Below are positions 1 to 12,453 of a stretch of DNA of 64,000 bases, one piece after another. The translations under genes were made by a program, and so were the position numbers. This DNA is from Brugia malayi (taxonomy: Eukaryota > Nematoda > Chromadorea > Rhabditida > Onchocercidae): the NCBI RefSeq assembly GCF_000002995.4, contig NW_025062479.1, positions 1,375,221 to 1,439,220 of the forward strand. Reading direction: 5' to 3'. How positions within the stretch are numbered: the first letter of the stretch is position 1; the number at the start of each line of letters is the position of its first letter. The notes below the pieces were generated by a model. That model was not told the DNA's origin, ran no database searches, and saw nothing but the letters and a program-made list of their open reading frames with translations.

Positions 1-3000
1 TAAAGTAGCATTTTGTTCCAATCCTGGTACAATAATCAATGGTTTTTTCACTCCTGAAATTACGATTAAAACTTTCCGTAGATTTCAAAAGCCTTTTCTT
101 ATATGAAATTTTATAAGTTAATTGTAAGAAAATGAGAAAACTTAATTCAAAAATTCGTGTTTAAATTTAATTAAACAAAATTCCTTTTTTTTTTTCTTAA
201 CAGATTAAAATTCTAATATTATAGAAAGATGAAAATTCATTCACATTTGGAACATTTAAAAAGTAATCCAATCAACAATAGTTTTCCTTTCATTAATTTC
301 AATAATATCATAAATTAGGCTTACTTTGAATTCGAACTTTATGCCAATCGGCAGCAATACAGGAACATACCATTCGATTATCAAACGGACTAGTGCTTAA
401 TACCGGACAAAGACAACGACCATCACGAGAACGCTCGATCGGTATAACAGATGGCATGAAATATTGATCAACCTGAAGAAGGTAACATTTTATTTTATTT
501 ATTTATTAGTTTTATTTCTTGTAAACAAATGAAAAGTACAGGGCAAACGGTTTCTTATTCAGTACATTCCAGTAAAAACGGTTTTCTGTGCCAAAAAGAA
601 GTAGGATGAGTGGATATATATATGTGTGTATGGGTGTGTACAGTAATCGATTTGACTTCAAAACTTAAAATGATAAAATTTGTGATAAAAATTTTTACTT
701 AATATTATAATATTAGCGTAAATGCTATAGTGGAAGAAAATTTACTGACATGACAAGTAGCTTTCAAAAAAAAAAATCAAAAATTTTCAAAATTTGTATC
801 AGTTGAAAGAAAAAATTTTTAATTATTTATTTACTAAAAGAAAAAGAACTATTGATGCTTAATTTAATTATCTAAAATACAGAAAATTCTTTTTTTTTTT
901 CTTTTTTTAAATGGTACCTCTAAATCGGTAAAATTATACTGGCCAAAAAGGATAGTTTGATTACCAAAGTATTCCATATACATCAATTCAACTGGTACCA
1001 CTGCACTATGAAGTAACTCTAGGCCACTTTCATCCTTCAATCGTACTTCATAACCTTCGAAACAGTAATGAGGTGGTGCGCCAACAAATTCAACTTGAAT
1101 TGTCCGTGCTAATGGATGCACTAAAATACGTCGAAATCCGCCAGTCCATCGTGATGCTTGCAAATTTGCTAAACGAAATTTATTATTAATTTTAAAAATT
1201 CATAGATGTAAATATCAAAAGAAAAAATCCATTGAAAGTGTGAAAAGTAATGATTTTTTTTTGTCGAAAAAATGTTTTTCATTTAAACACTTACTCGCAT
1301 CAACTTGTGTAATTCTTATTTGATTAAAATTTGAAAAAAATTGAGTGCTAGATTAAGTTGGAACAAATTGAGTATATGATTAAACTTTCAAAAAAAAAAA
1401 TAAATAAATTACATGTTCGTTTACAATCGTGTTCAGTTATTGTATCATTGTAATAATCTAAAAAAAAGAAAAGAAAAACAACTAAGATTAAAATTATATA
1501 AAATGTGATTAGATAAATTTCTAAAGTTTAATCGTAAATTTCATTTCTAAATTTGGACATAAAGATTTCTTATTCATCCACCGCATCAAATTTTTCCAAG
1601 ATAAATTTCTAAAAAAGAAAAAAAAAATTATCCCTGATTTTGATTACTGAACTATTTTACTAAATTGATTTTGTTAATTATAATTTCTTTAAAACTCTCA
1701 TACCTAATTTCAGTATTTCTTCTCGAAATATTGCTTCATTGCTATCGGTTTTTCTTCTTTTTTTTTACACCAGTTGAATGCTCAGAAAATTTCTTTAAAA
1801 AAATAAAAGAAAAATACAAACAAACAAATAAACAAATGAATATTTACCGGGATGATGAGGCATCAGAACATGCTTTCGAAGAATTCTTGTATGATCTTTT
1901 CTCTTCGATAAACTTATCAATTTAATATCATAAGTTTCGTTAAATTCAAATAAACTTTCGGAAGCAAAATGAAATCGAGGCTAAAAATAAATTAATAACT
2001 GTTACTCGTTACTAGTTATTTAAGAGTTTGCAACACTCAACTAATGCTAATATATTTCCAAATTAATTCTTGAACCTTCAGCTGTTTTCTTTCATTGAAG
2101 AATTCAATATTTGAAATTCGAGTGGCATTACTTCTTGCAAAAAAAAAGTCTCAAAACTGAATTTCAAAACTTCAACTGCATCTAAATCTTGTTTTTCAAA
2201 AATTTGAAATGTAAAGCATTTTTGAGGAAACAATTTCGAAGTTAACTTTTTAAATCAGAAATTAAAAATGAATTAAAAAAGATAATTAAATTTAGTCTCG
2301 AAAAATTTTAAAAATGAAATATCAAGAATTTTGGAGGAAAAACAATCTCAAAGTTAGTTTTTAAATTAAACATTTTTTTGAAAAAAAAAAAAATAATAAT
2401 TAGGCAGAGTTGCCTTCTTTTTTTTCAAAAAAAAAGAGAGAAAGTATTTAATCTGCTTCAAATGAACAAAAAAAGATGAAAAGAAAAAATATATAATTGT
2501 AAATAACAATAAAATGAAACAAACCACGTTAGCAATTAAATTACTGTTCCAATTAGAATTTGAAATATCAAAATAAAAGCATGACCGATTTGATGAGGCA
2601 TCTTTAATTTCCAGTATAAATCCTAATAGCAATGATGTAAAATCTGCAAATATTTTATGATAGGAAGAGACAGAGAGAAAAAGAAAAAAATTGTTAATTA
2701 GAAATTGAATTTTTTTTAGGAAGCTAAAATTTGTATTCTTTTTCCGAACTTGAAAATATGATGAATTTATTATAATTTGTGATTTATTCCCCCAGATATC
2801 ATCAATTGGTCATTAACTTTTTTCTCGCTACTTTATTTAACACCATGAATACAAAAAACAAACAAGAATTTTTCAATTCTGTAAATATAAATACTGATTA
2901 TTCTTCCCTTAGAAAGGGAGAAAAAGAAAAAATTTGTTAATTATAAATTGAATTCCTTTTTTTTTTTTTTTTTAGCAGGGACTAAAATTTGCGTTCTTTT

Positions 3001-4408
3001 CTCGAACTTGAAAATATTTTAATAGCAATATCATGCTAACAATTTAGGATTGGTAAACAACTATCTACTATTTTCTAATTTGAATGTGATATATCATCGT
3101 TATTAACATGCAACAATTTTGGATATTTGAAATAATTGGCTAAAATTGTATGATATCGTTCATTAATTTGTTTAAATAACTGGTTAAAAATACCACAAAA
3201 GAATAATGAAAATATCAGTAAGTGATGGAATTGATCAAACTATTTCGACAATTTTAAGTGGTACGGTCGATAATCAGTGATAATTATCACTAATTAACAA
3301 CCATATTGATTATTATTGTTGATCATAATTAATTTGTTGTCATAAGTAAATTTATGCTGAAAGTGATAAACGAACTATTTGGAGGTAATTGCCATGAGAT
3401 ATCAACAGATAATTGATAAGTTTGCTGAGCATAACGGGTAACAACACGGGCAAATGGTTCCACTCGAATGTCATGCGCATATGTTATCGTTGTATTGGTT
3501 ACCCTGCCAATATTATCGTTGTTTTCGTTGATTGTTATATTTCTATCATCGCATTTTACTAAAATAATTAATAATATAATTATTGATATTTGTTACTTAA
3601 TTAATTATTTCATTTAGAAATAGATATTTATAGCAGTGATATAATGATAATATGATTTATTTATTAGATTGAATACTGATAATTCGAATTGCTTAAACTC
3701 AGGTAAGCAATAAATGTGTCAACATTATTGCTGATTGTTTTCAGAAACGTTATACTACTATGCTTCGATACTAACCGACTTGTTATCATACTAACATATT
3801 ACGATAATATATGATCAAATGGGAATTTAAGTTTAAATTTGATCATTTATGAATTCTGCCCCAGCCGATCACATATATCATTTATGAATTCCGATTAATT
3901 CATACATTATCTTTCATGAATTTCTTTTAGCTAGATAACAATGCAATATTAGCATTTTTCTATTCATCATAAACGGAAAAAAGATATATCATTTCTCATG
4001 AGAATACAATGTATGCATTTCCGGAATTTTTAATAAATATGTTTAGAAAAAGATTATCATACCTGAACGGACAGTGCATGTGAAATCCTGAAAATATTTT
4101 TCGCATTATCTAAATTATTCCTAAGTTTTCAAACAGGAAAAATAAAACTCGATCAATCTCAGTTAGTTTAAATCGAGATGATTTGTTAATGTTCTCTTTT
4201 TTTTTTTTTTTTTGAAATTAATCAGTTCATTCTTTCTTTTATCTTATCATTTTAAATTTGAATTTGAAATAGATGATAATTAATTGATTACCTTATGATT
4301 GTAATCAGCACAATTGTCATGAAATAATGGATTAAAATCAATGTTCACTGATTTAACAAGAACAATAATAGCAATTACACAGCTGATCACATCAATACAA
4401 TATGCCAT
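1..4408 (-). CDS. Interleukin-17-receptor-like (ILCR-type) receptor, 5' part; 3' end off the window
   Basis: Exons read on the minus strand: 4408-4292, 4087-4063, 3558-3376, 2643-2528 (or to 2525), 1980-1848, a candidate 30-nt exon 1733-1704, 1347-1295, 1168-918, 472-325 and 53 to the window edge. The ATG at 4408 has an in-frame TGA 12 nt upstream and opens a hydrophobic signal peptide (MAYCIDVISCVIAIIVLV). Mature pieces include DFTCTVRSV, YQLSVDISWQLPPN, GFILEIKDASSNRSC, APPHYCFEGYEVRLKDE and DGRCLCPV: a beta-sandwich ectodomain with many cysteines and about seven N-glycosylation sequons. The CTVRS and DISW..P patterns recall IL-17 receptor fibronectin-type domains, as in nematode ILCR proteins. 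The transmembrane segment and SEFIR domain would lie left of position 1. Phases match at most junctions, but the link 1848 to 1347 does not close, so one or more small exons there are missing or wrong. Family assignment is from memory and moderate; another cytokine-receptor-like protein is possible. Confidence 0.6.
2668..3019. repeat. Imperfect direct repeat inside a receptor-gene intron
   Basis: Two ~90-105 bp copies, about 2672-2759 and 2911-3018, share the order purine-rich tract, TTGTTAATTA, AATTGAATT, T-tract, CTAAAATTTG, GTTCTTTT/TATTCTTTTT, CGAACTTGAAAATAT. They differ by a few substitutions and T-run length. They lie in the intron between exons 3376 and 2643 of the minus-strand gene. 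They look like a local duplication; I do not recognise a transposon end. Confidence 0.6.
4292..4408 (-). other. First exon of the receptor gene: signal peptide
   Basis: A 39-codon open exon ends in AAG|GTAATC. The first ~20 residues are strongly hydrophobic, followed by NIDFNPLFHDNCADYNHK, so the protein is probably secreted or type I membrane. It ends in phase 0, which matches the 25-nt exon 4087-4063 (acceptor ATTTTCAG, donor GTATGA). That exon in turn ends in phase 1 and matches the exon starting at 3558 after TATTTTAG. These two phase matches are my main support for this start. Confidence 0.55.
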
Positions 4409-5109
4409 TCGATTGATTCACTGATTGTTCTGATTTTTTTTTTCTTTTTTTCGTTATTTTAAACAGTTAATTAATAGTGACAATAATATTTCCAGCTGAT
4501 AATGATAGCAAATTGTAATGATAACAGTAATGATAGTAATTAGTGGTTTTAATGATGATTGTTCCGAGAAAAAAAAGAAAAAAGAGCTAACAGCAGATGA
4601 ATGCTACGAAAATAATGAGCTACACTCAACTAAAATGTGAAAAAAAAAAGTTTTTTTTTTTGATAAAATAGTTGAAGTGGGAGAATGTTTGATGTTAAAA
4701 ATGTTCTTTTTTTTTTTTTCGTTTCTCGTAATTTTACTGCCGTATTATTCAGTAATTCTTTGTCTAGTTTTAGTGTATTAATTATTACTATTTATTATTA
4801 TTATTAACATTATTACTTATTATTATTGCTATTATTATTATCGTTACTAGATGACTGTGGAAATAATATTTAATAATAATGATAGTAGTGGCAATAACAA
4901 TTATAAGTAATAACGAACACGATAAAAAGAAAAATCAATTTATAACATTTTATTTAAGTATACATATATAGGTGCATGTGTGTGTGCTTATGTTTACATT
5001 GCACACTCATATTATGGTATAATATTTTATTAAATATGTTATAACAGATATGAATATGTGTACATCTATGCACTTTATGTATTTATTATATTTGAAATAA
5101 TTGATTGGA

Positions 5110-5790
5110 GAATGAGAAGAAAAAAAAAAAATGAAAAAATTGAAAATATAATGGACACCAAATTATTTAAGCATTAATTTTTATGTTTTAAAAAAGAGTA
5201 AAAAGATAAAATGAGAGGGAAAAGAGCGGAAAGAAAAAAAAAAGAACTAAATGAAGTAGTAAAATTGTTATGAAGTGAAAGAGATGTTGAACATATAACA
5301 AATTCAAATTTGAGAAAAAGATGAAAGAGATGAAAATTAACAGAAAAGAGAAATTGAAAAAAAAAATGGGAAAGGAAAAAAAAAGAAAGTTTGAAGGAAT
5401 TGTAATCAATTATAAGTAGGTTTAAGGCTTATATGAATTGATTATTTACTTGAAAAGATGTGCTAAAATTACACATCAAAATGACCTTTGAAAAAAAAGG
5501 ATGGGAGAGAGAGAGAGAGAGAGAGAAAAAGAAACAGAGAAGAAAAGAGGGAGAAAGAATTAAAATGATTAAAAGATGAAAGGAAGGGAAAGAGAAATAA
5601 AAATGAACTTTTCATAAAAAATTTTGAGAAACGAGAAGACATAAACATAGAGAGACGAAGAGAAGAAGGGAGAGGGAGTAACAGAAGAAAAAAAAATGAA
5701 AAATGAAAAAATGATGAATCGATTGTTTTTTTCCCTTTTATTTTCGCATTCATTGCAAAAAAAAAAAAAGGAAAAAAAAAAACAAAAACA
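5110..5790 (+). repeat. Purine-rich (A/G) low-complexity block with (GA)n
   Basis: For about 680 bp the plus strand is almost wholly A and G, broken by short mixed stretches. It includes a (GA)n run at about 5507-5525. The complementary strand therefore shows long apparent ORFs rich in Phe, Leu and Ser, which I regard as artefacts. A second short (GA)n lies at about 5973-5990. Confidence 0.7.
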
Positions 5791-7206
5791 GAAAAACGAA
5801 TCATTTTTATGGATACGATAAAATGTTTAAAATTTCGTGAAGTATATACTATATGTATATATTTTAATCAAATTAACACACCTACATATATGTGCTTAAA
5901 TATAAATATTGAAATAATAAACTTCAAAAATTATATTCAGACAAACCAATTTAACAAATTAAAAAAAAAAAAAGAGAGAGAGAGAGGGAGAAAAAAGAAA
6001 TTTGGTTTCGAAATTTTGTTAACGACAAATAAAACGCCTCTTTTTCAAATGCGAAAAGTAAACAGAAGCGACAAGCCAGTAGGGTAACACCAATGTGAAA
6101 AATGCATCCAAGCATATTTTGTGAATATTTGTTTAATTATATCGATGTTTGAAAAAGTTTCCATGGTTTGCATATTACTCATCAAATAATCAGCTTTTTT
6201 TTTCAAAAAAAAAAAAAAAAATTAAGTCACAAATGGGACAAAATGCTAGAAAATCTTCCTCTCTCTTTCTCTTCTTTTCGTTTTTTTCGAGCGATAGATG
6301 TTAATTGTATCGTTATTAATAATGAAATATTTTAATTATGTTTTCAATTTTCTTTTTCCTTTTTTTTTCCATTCACAGATACATGTTTGTTTGTTTGTTT
6401 GTTCTAAATTCTTCAATTTATATTGTAATATTGTAGAAATTTTACAAAGGAAAAAGTTAATTTGAAACATTGATACAAAAGGAATGAAAATCATTATTGT
6501 TTATCTTAATAATATAAGTTCTAAAAATTATATCTTTCAACAGTTTTTTACTTAATATTTGAAATATTCAAATTGTTGAATCTATCATGATGAAAAAGCA
6601 CAATTAACTGAAATGATAAAAGATGAAAAAAGAAAAAAGAAATAATGTTGGAAAGGAGCTAAATTATCAAAAAGAACGAATAACATTGATATCAGAAAAC
6701 TTCCACAATTTATAGATAAATGAAATGATTGCAGTGATAGAAGTTTTTTTAAAAAAAAAAATAAGAAGTGAAAAAAAATGGTTAAAAGTAAATGGATTGA
6801 TGATAATTTAATGCATTTTCAATGATTTGTTCAAAGCAAAAATGAATTTTTTTTTTAAAAAAAGAAAGGAAAATTTGACAATTTCTTTCTTTTCTTTATA
6901 AATAGTATTTAAAAAAAAAAAAAAAAAAAAAACGAAGTATACACAGGTTTTGTAAACTTTTTTTTTGCTTCAATCAAGTGATTTCATTTTTTTTCTTTTT
7001 TTTTTTGTTTCACCCTATAGACACAAGGCAAAAAAAAAGTTGAAACACTTTTAGAAATTTTTAAAAAAATAAAAATTATCAGAAAATTTTTACTGGTTAA
7101 CATTTTAACTCTTTTTTTTTTTTCACAAGTGATGAAAAATTGAAGTGTTTTTAAGTATTCTCTGTAAATTATTAAAATACCGGAAAAAATTTTCATTTCT
7201 CCGTTG

Positions 7207-7365
7207 CTATCCGAAATATCTTGAAATGAGCATAAGTTGGATGGCTTGTATAATTGTAAATACCATGGCAACCGAATTATAATAAACATTTTCAATCAAT
7301 TTATTCGTTAGCATTTTACATCGTATCATATCATTGTTCCAATACGAATCATTCGTTTCTTTCAT
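7207..7365 (-). CDS. Hypothetical 52-residue membrane-segment ORF (possible last exon)
   Basis: An ATG-initiated ORF reads MKETNDSYWNNDMIRCKM... and ends in a hydrophobic span (NSVAMVFTIIQAIQLMLIS) followed by RYFG and TAG. Its composition is richer than the surrounding A/T repeats. The layout (short polar stretch, one membrane span, short basic/aromatic tail) is vaguely like the C-terminal end of p24/TMED cargo receptors, but the alignment is off by two residues and no GOLD-domain exon was found upstream. It could be a small single-span protein, a last exon of an unseen gene, or chance. An X-box-like site overlaps it on the other strand, which argues for a regulatory reading. Confidence 0.25.
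   Translation of the reverse strand: MKETNDSYWNNDMIRCKMLTNKLIENVYYNSVAMVFTIIQAIQLMLISRYFG
7259..7272 (+). promoter_or_regulatory. X-box-like (RFX/DAF-19) site upstream of che-3
   Basis: AATACCATGGCAAC matches the X-box pattern RYYNYY-AT-RRNRAC at all but one position; the GGCAAC half is perfect. In C. elegans, DAF-19 drives many ciliary and IFT genes through such sites. This one is about 1.45 kb from the che-3 ATG, much farther than the usual ~100-250 bp. I saw no better match nearer the start. Plausible but unproven. Confidence 0.3.
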
Positions 7366-8726
7366 TTTTTAATTCTTTAAAATGATTTATGTTATTAATC
7401 CTTGCTTAAGAAACAGAAAAAAAAAAAGGGTTTAAAGTTTATTAGTACACATTGATTGTTGAAATAATAATTTTTTTTTTCCCTTTTTGAAAAATTAAAC
7501 CTTCTATATTAAAATTTTCAAAATAATCAATTTAAGAAAAAAGGTAGAAATTGATGCTTTTTAATTTTTCTTAGCTAATATATGCTATTATTATAGGTAT
7601 TACTTTAATTATGACATGGATGAAGTATAATGGAGAGTATAATGTCAAATATTTTAATTATGAATTATTTAAAAGAAATTTATAAGAAAGTATTTTAGTG
7701 AAAATTTTTTAAATTAGTTAGAAAAAATAAAAAAAAAAAAAACAATTTCCATTATTTTCCTGCTTTCTTATAGTATTTCTGAGAAAAAATTTTCCCAAAT
7801 TAAAGTTTTACTGAAAAGGAAAAATAAAAAAATAAGTGAAAAAAAGTTGAAATATAATGATAATTAAGCTTTTGTGAATGAATTTTATAACAAAAACTTC
7901 AATGAAAATTTTAAAAAATAACATAAATTTTTTAATGTACAATTTATGAATTAAAAAAATTAAATTGAAAAAAAAAAAAAACGATTGAACAAAATGTATC
8001 ATGCAAATAATTTTACATTTTTTTTGCAAATTTTTGCAATCAATCTTTGATGTCTTCTTTAATTTCACTTCCAGCTACTTTTTCTTTCTTTCTTTTTTTT
8101 TTTTTATTACTAAACAAATTGACATTTCTCACTTTCTTCTTTTTTATTTTTTGACATTAGTAATCGTTGTATCGTTTTGAAGTAATGAAATTTTGTATGA
8201 ACAGCTTATTTTACTATATTATTAATAAAAATGAAAAAAAAAAAAAAAATATATGAAGTATTTTATACAAACATTTATAGTAACTATACAAAGAAAAAAA
8301 AATGTAAAATTCTAATAGCTTTCAAAATTTTAAATTCACAATAATTATAAATAAATATATATAATTGCACGCGATATAACAGTATAACTGTAAAAATTAA
8401 TAAAACTACTAATTTCAAATTAGCTTTTGTTTTTTTTCCTTTTTTTAGAACAAATAAAATATTCAAAAGATGATTTCAAATTAATTGTTTATTTAAAAGA
8501 AATAAAAAAAAAAAAAAAGAAAACGACAAGTAGTGAATTGATATGACACGAATGTTGACATAAATTTTGTTAAATTCAATACTTTTTTTTTAAGTAATAA
8601 ATTTAGCAGAAATTTTTTTTTCTTAATAAACAAATTTTGGCAATTGTAAAATAAAAGTTTGCATTTAGAATGATGTTTTAGAAACGTATAAATTTTAATA
8701 ATATACGCTTACTAAGATAGCGAATT

Positions 8727-11700
8727 ATGGATTACGAACGTAATGATCCTCGACGTCATTATATCTTACGTGTTGCATCGCATATTTTTGCGCTAAATTT
8801 ATCGGAAAATAAAATTCCAAATTTGATTCCAATACAAAATTTTTGTGATACCAATACACCATTGTTAATTATTGCCAAAGATGAACAGGTTAGCAAACTT
8901 TTTGTTATTTTCAATCTTTATTTTTGGAAAATTTTCATCAAATCGTTTTCGGTTTCGATTTAAAAAAAAAAAAGAAAAGAAAAGGAAAAACGAAATTTAT
9001 ATACTGAAGGTTCTAATATAAGTGATTATTACATTTCACGACTTATTTTATTAATATTAGTTATTAATTAAACAAATTTTTAATTCAAAAAAAAAAATTC
9101 AAATTTCAAGAAGAGATTTCAAATTTCAGAAAGGAGCATTTGATATTACGAATGAAATGCGAAATATTCATGATCCGGATTTACTGAGAGTGATCTTTTA
9201 TAAACTTGAAGCAATTGCATTACCATTGGATAATTTTAAGAGCAAAATATCAGTATTATCATTACGTGGGCGTCCAACGGATGCATTAATTCGTTCAGTG
9301 AGAGAAGTTGGTAATTTAAATAGATATTTTACAATAATTATTTCAAATTTTAGTTAACAATTTTTTCCAGTTAAAAATTCAGTGATGAAGTTAACAATGA
9401 ACTATTGCTATTTTTATAAAAAAAAATAAAATATCCATAATGATAAATAAAACTTAAGATATTCAAACAAGCAACTGAAAATAATTTCGAAACATCTGCA
9501 AATAGCCATTTACATACAATTTTAAATGAACTTGAAATGATTATGGAACCGAAGAATGACAAAAGTAAGTTATATTTCTGAAAAGAAAAAAAAATGTTTG
9601 AATAATGGTTGAAATTTAAAAAAATATAATTTACTTATATATGTGTTAGGATGAAAAAAAGAGGTCTTTTTTTCTTTTTTAAGCATTTTTACTATTTAGA
9701 GATTACTTTATTTATTCATTTATTTATTTAGTTGTTTTTTAAAAATTTTTTTTCTGAATTTTAATTATAATTTAGAAAACATTCATGTAAGACGATCAAT
9801 ACATGATGAAATTAATTATTGGAAAAATCGAAAGGACAATGCTGCATTGCAATATTTCCAAGTATTTCAAATTCTTGAAGTGAAACTTGAAATGCTTACA
9901 AGTTGTCGTATAGATGAAATTTATGAAGTTATTGATACTATTGAAGATTGTTTAAATCAACTTTGGAACTGTGAACCATCATTTCCACAAAATAATATGA
10001 GACATATTATCGATAGTATCGGTAAACTGATCGTTCTTTTTTTTAATTTTTTGTAAATGTTAATTTTACAGCAATTTTATATCATTTTTACCTAAAACAC
10101 GATCATTTCAAAATGATCAACAAATAATAAATTATTTAATAAAATAATGAAAATGAATTATCTCATATCGTACAATAATCATTTTAATTTGCAATTTGAT
10201 TAGACTTTTATTAAATTAATGTTTACTTCTGGTCACTTTTTAATAAAATATAATTTATTCATTAAATTATATATAATGCCAATTATATGTATTAATGTAT
10301 GTTGTGAATAGATAAAATAAGTTTATGAGTGTCAAAAATGTTGATATTATCACTAGTGTCGTTTGCTGGATACAAATCCTTATCATATCAATATCAGAGC
10401 TTCGTTTAGTGATAAGTTTGTTACACTGCTCGTACATACTAACTCTAATGAAATGCTAACTTTGTGCTAGTCATTTTCATATCTATTAGTTAAATATAAC
10501 TTATTTATTCAATGTAGTTTTATTCATTTTGCATAATAATTATAATATAAATATTCGAAATTATAATATAAAATTTCATTAATTTATGCGTAATAATTTC
10601 TTTCAGGTGCACTAATTATTAATTCGATAACAAATAAAATTGAAATTAATAATATATGGAACGATGTTACAGTAATCGATATTTTACATCAAATTATTTC
10701 CATTTGCGAACAGTGGCAATTTGTAATTACAACACTTATTGAACAGTGGAAGCAAGATATTGATAATCCATGGAATGGTGATAAATCAATAATTTCAATT
10801 TTTGAAATTATTCAAAAACATACTGATAAAGTATGTGTATATATCATTACTTATTGAGATGATATTACAAATAATTTCTTTGCGTCACAAACTTTTTCAT
10901 ATTTTAAAACATTTCAATATTGCAAATTCAATGAAAATATACTAATAATAATGATGAAATAACAATGGTAACAATTTTGATAAAAAACAATAATGATAAA
11001 AGTATAATAATAAAAAGTAATAAGTGAATATGTAAAAATATAATAATAAATAATAATGAATAAGTATAATAATAAACAAATGATTCATTTAATTTTATAA
11101 TAATTTTGTTTTGTTTTTTTTTTTTTTTTTTTTTTTTTTGTTTTTTAAAAATGATAAATAATATTTTAAGTTATTAAGAAATTTTCTAATTGTGTCCACA
11201 TAAAGCATATAAAAATAATTAGTTTTTACAGATTTTATCATTGAAATTATTAAGCAATCAAATGACTGAATTAATAAAAGATAAAAATGGGCAAAAAGAA
11301 ATGGAACAAATTATTCGAAATATTTTTGGTACAATGCCCATATTTACCTATGATATTTCTGTTCAGCAAAATTGGAAAAACAAATTATTGGTGAAATAAT
11401 TGCATTTATTATTACTCTTATTTTAGTCTCATTAGTTTCATTAGAAATTATTTTAATTTAAGATTTTCGTTTTGCACTGTTTATTGAGATTTAGGATGAA
11501 GTAAATAATTCATAACAATAAGATTTAAATTTATTTTTTTTGCTATTTGAAAATTTTTGAAACAAAGAAAATGTCAACAATACAAATTTCTGGAAATGGA
11601 ATCACTTACTCATACTGTTTGTAATATTTGAATGTTTAAACAATTTAATTTTAACATCAAATTTTTGATTTATTTTTATTCTAGTAAGTTTTTAATTAAC

Positions 11701-12421
11701 TTCAAATTTTACAGCTTTTTTTTAAAAGAAGGAAAAGTTTTGTTACATTTGTTTTACAATTGCTAATTTAATTAATTGGGTTTATGAAGTAATTACAAAA
11801 ACACCAAATTGCTAATTTTGCAAAAATTAATTTTTGCACTAATTTAGGAAGTAGAACGATGCATTGAACCAATTGTGGAAAGAGCATTACCTATTTTAAG
11901 GAAACGTTTACAATTTAATCAACTCACTGATGATGCTGTAAGTTTTCGAAAAAAAAAAAAATTTTTTTCCTCCAATTTTTCTATCGATTAGTTAAATCTG
12001 GCTTTTCTTCTGAAATTAAAATTTTGATTAATTGTAAAGAATTAAAATAACAGCAAAGTATATTATATCCTAAATGTAAAAGATTACAAAACTAATAACT
12101 GATAAAACTAATAGGAAAGTGTTAATAAATTTATGCAAATAATTTAACAGCAAATTCATTGATAAAACATTTAATTGCACTACAATTACTAATCACAATG
12201 ACATAAAAAATTTTATTTACCAATAATATTTATATTTCATTTTATGCTTTATATATCCTAATTTTAAATTTTCAGGCAATAACTAATCTGATTAAATTTA
12301 AACATTTTTTAAATCGTCCAAGTATCAAGGAAAAACTTTTAATGGAAAGGTAAATAATACTTCAATTTCATTCTTTTTTTTATTTAACATTTTATGGATA
12401 ATTTAAAATATATTTTTTTCA

Positions 12422-12453
<32 letters not shown>

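Larger units (their letters stand above)
4409..8726. other. Divergent intergenic region between receptor gene and che-3
   Basis: Very AT-rich sequence with many A/T homopolymers, TTATTA/ATTATT triplet tracts (about 4780-4850), GA-rich tracts and short low-complexity ORFs that I take as non-coding. It must contain the promoters of both flanking genes. The only conspicuous internal signals are the purine block 5110-5790, a 52-codon minus-strand ORF (7207-7365) and an X-box-like site (7259-7272). No RNA gene seen. Confidence 0.6.

Noticed and set aside
5188..5804. Two minus-strand ORFs of 73 and 111 residues rich in Phe, Leu and Ser
   Set aside because: They are the complement of an almost pure A/G block, so lack of stop codons is expected by composition.
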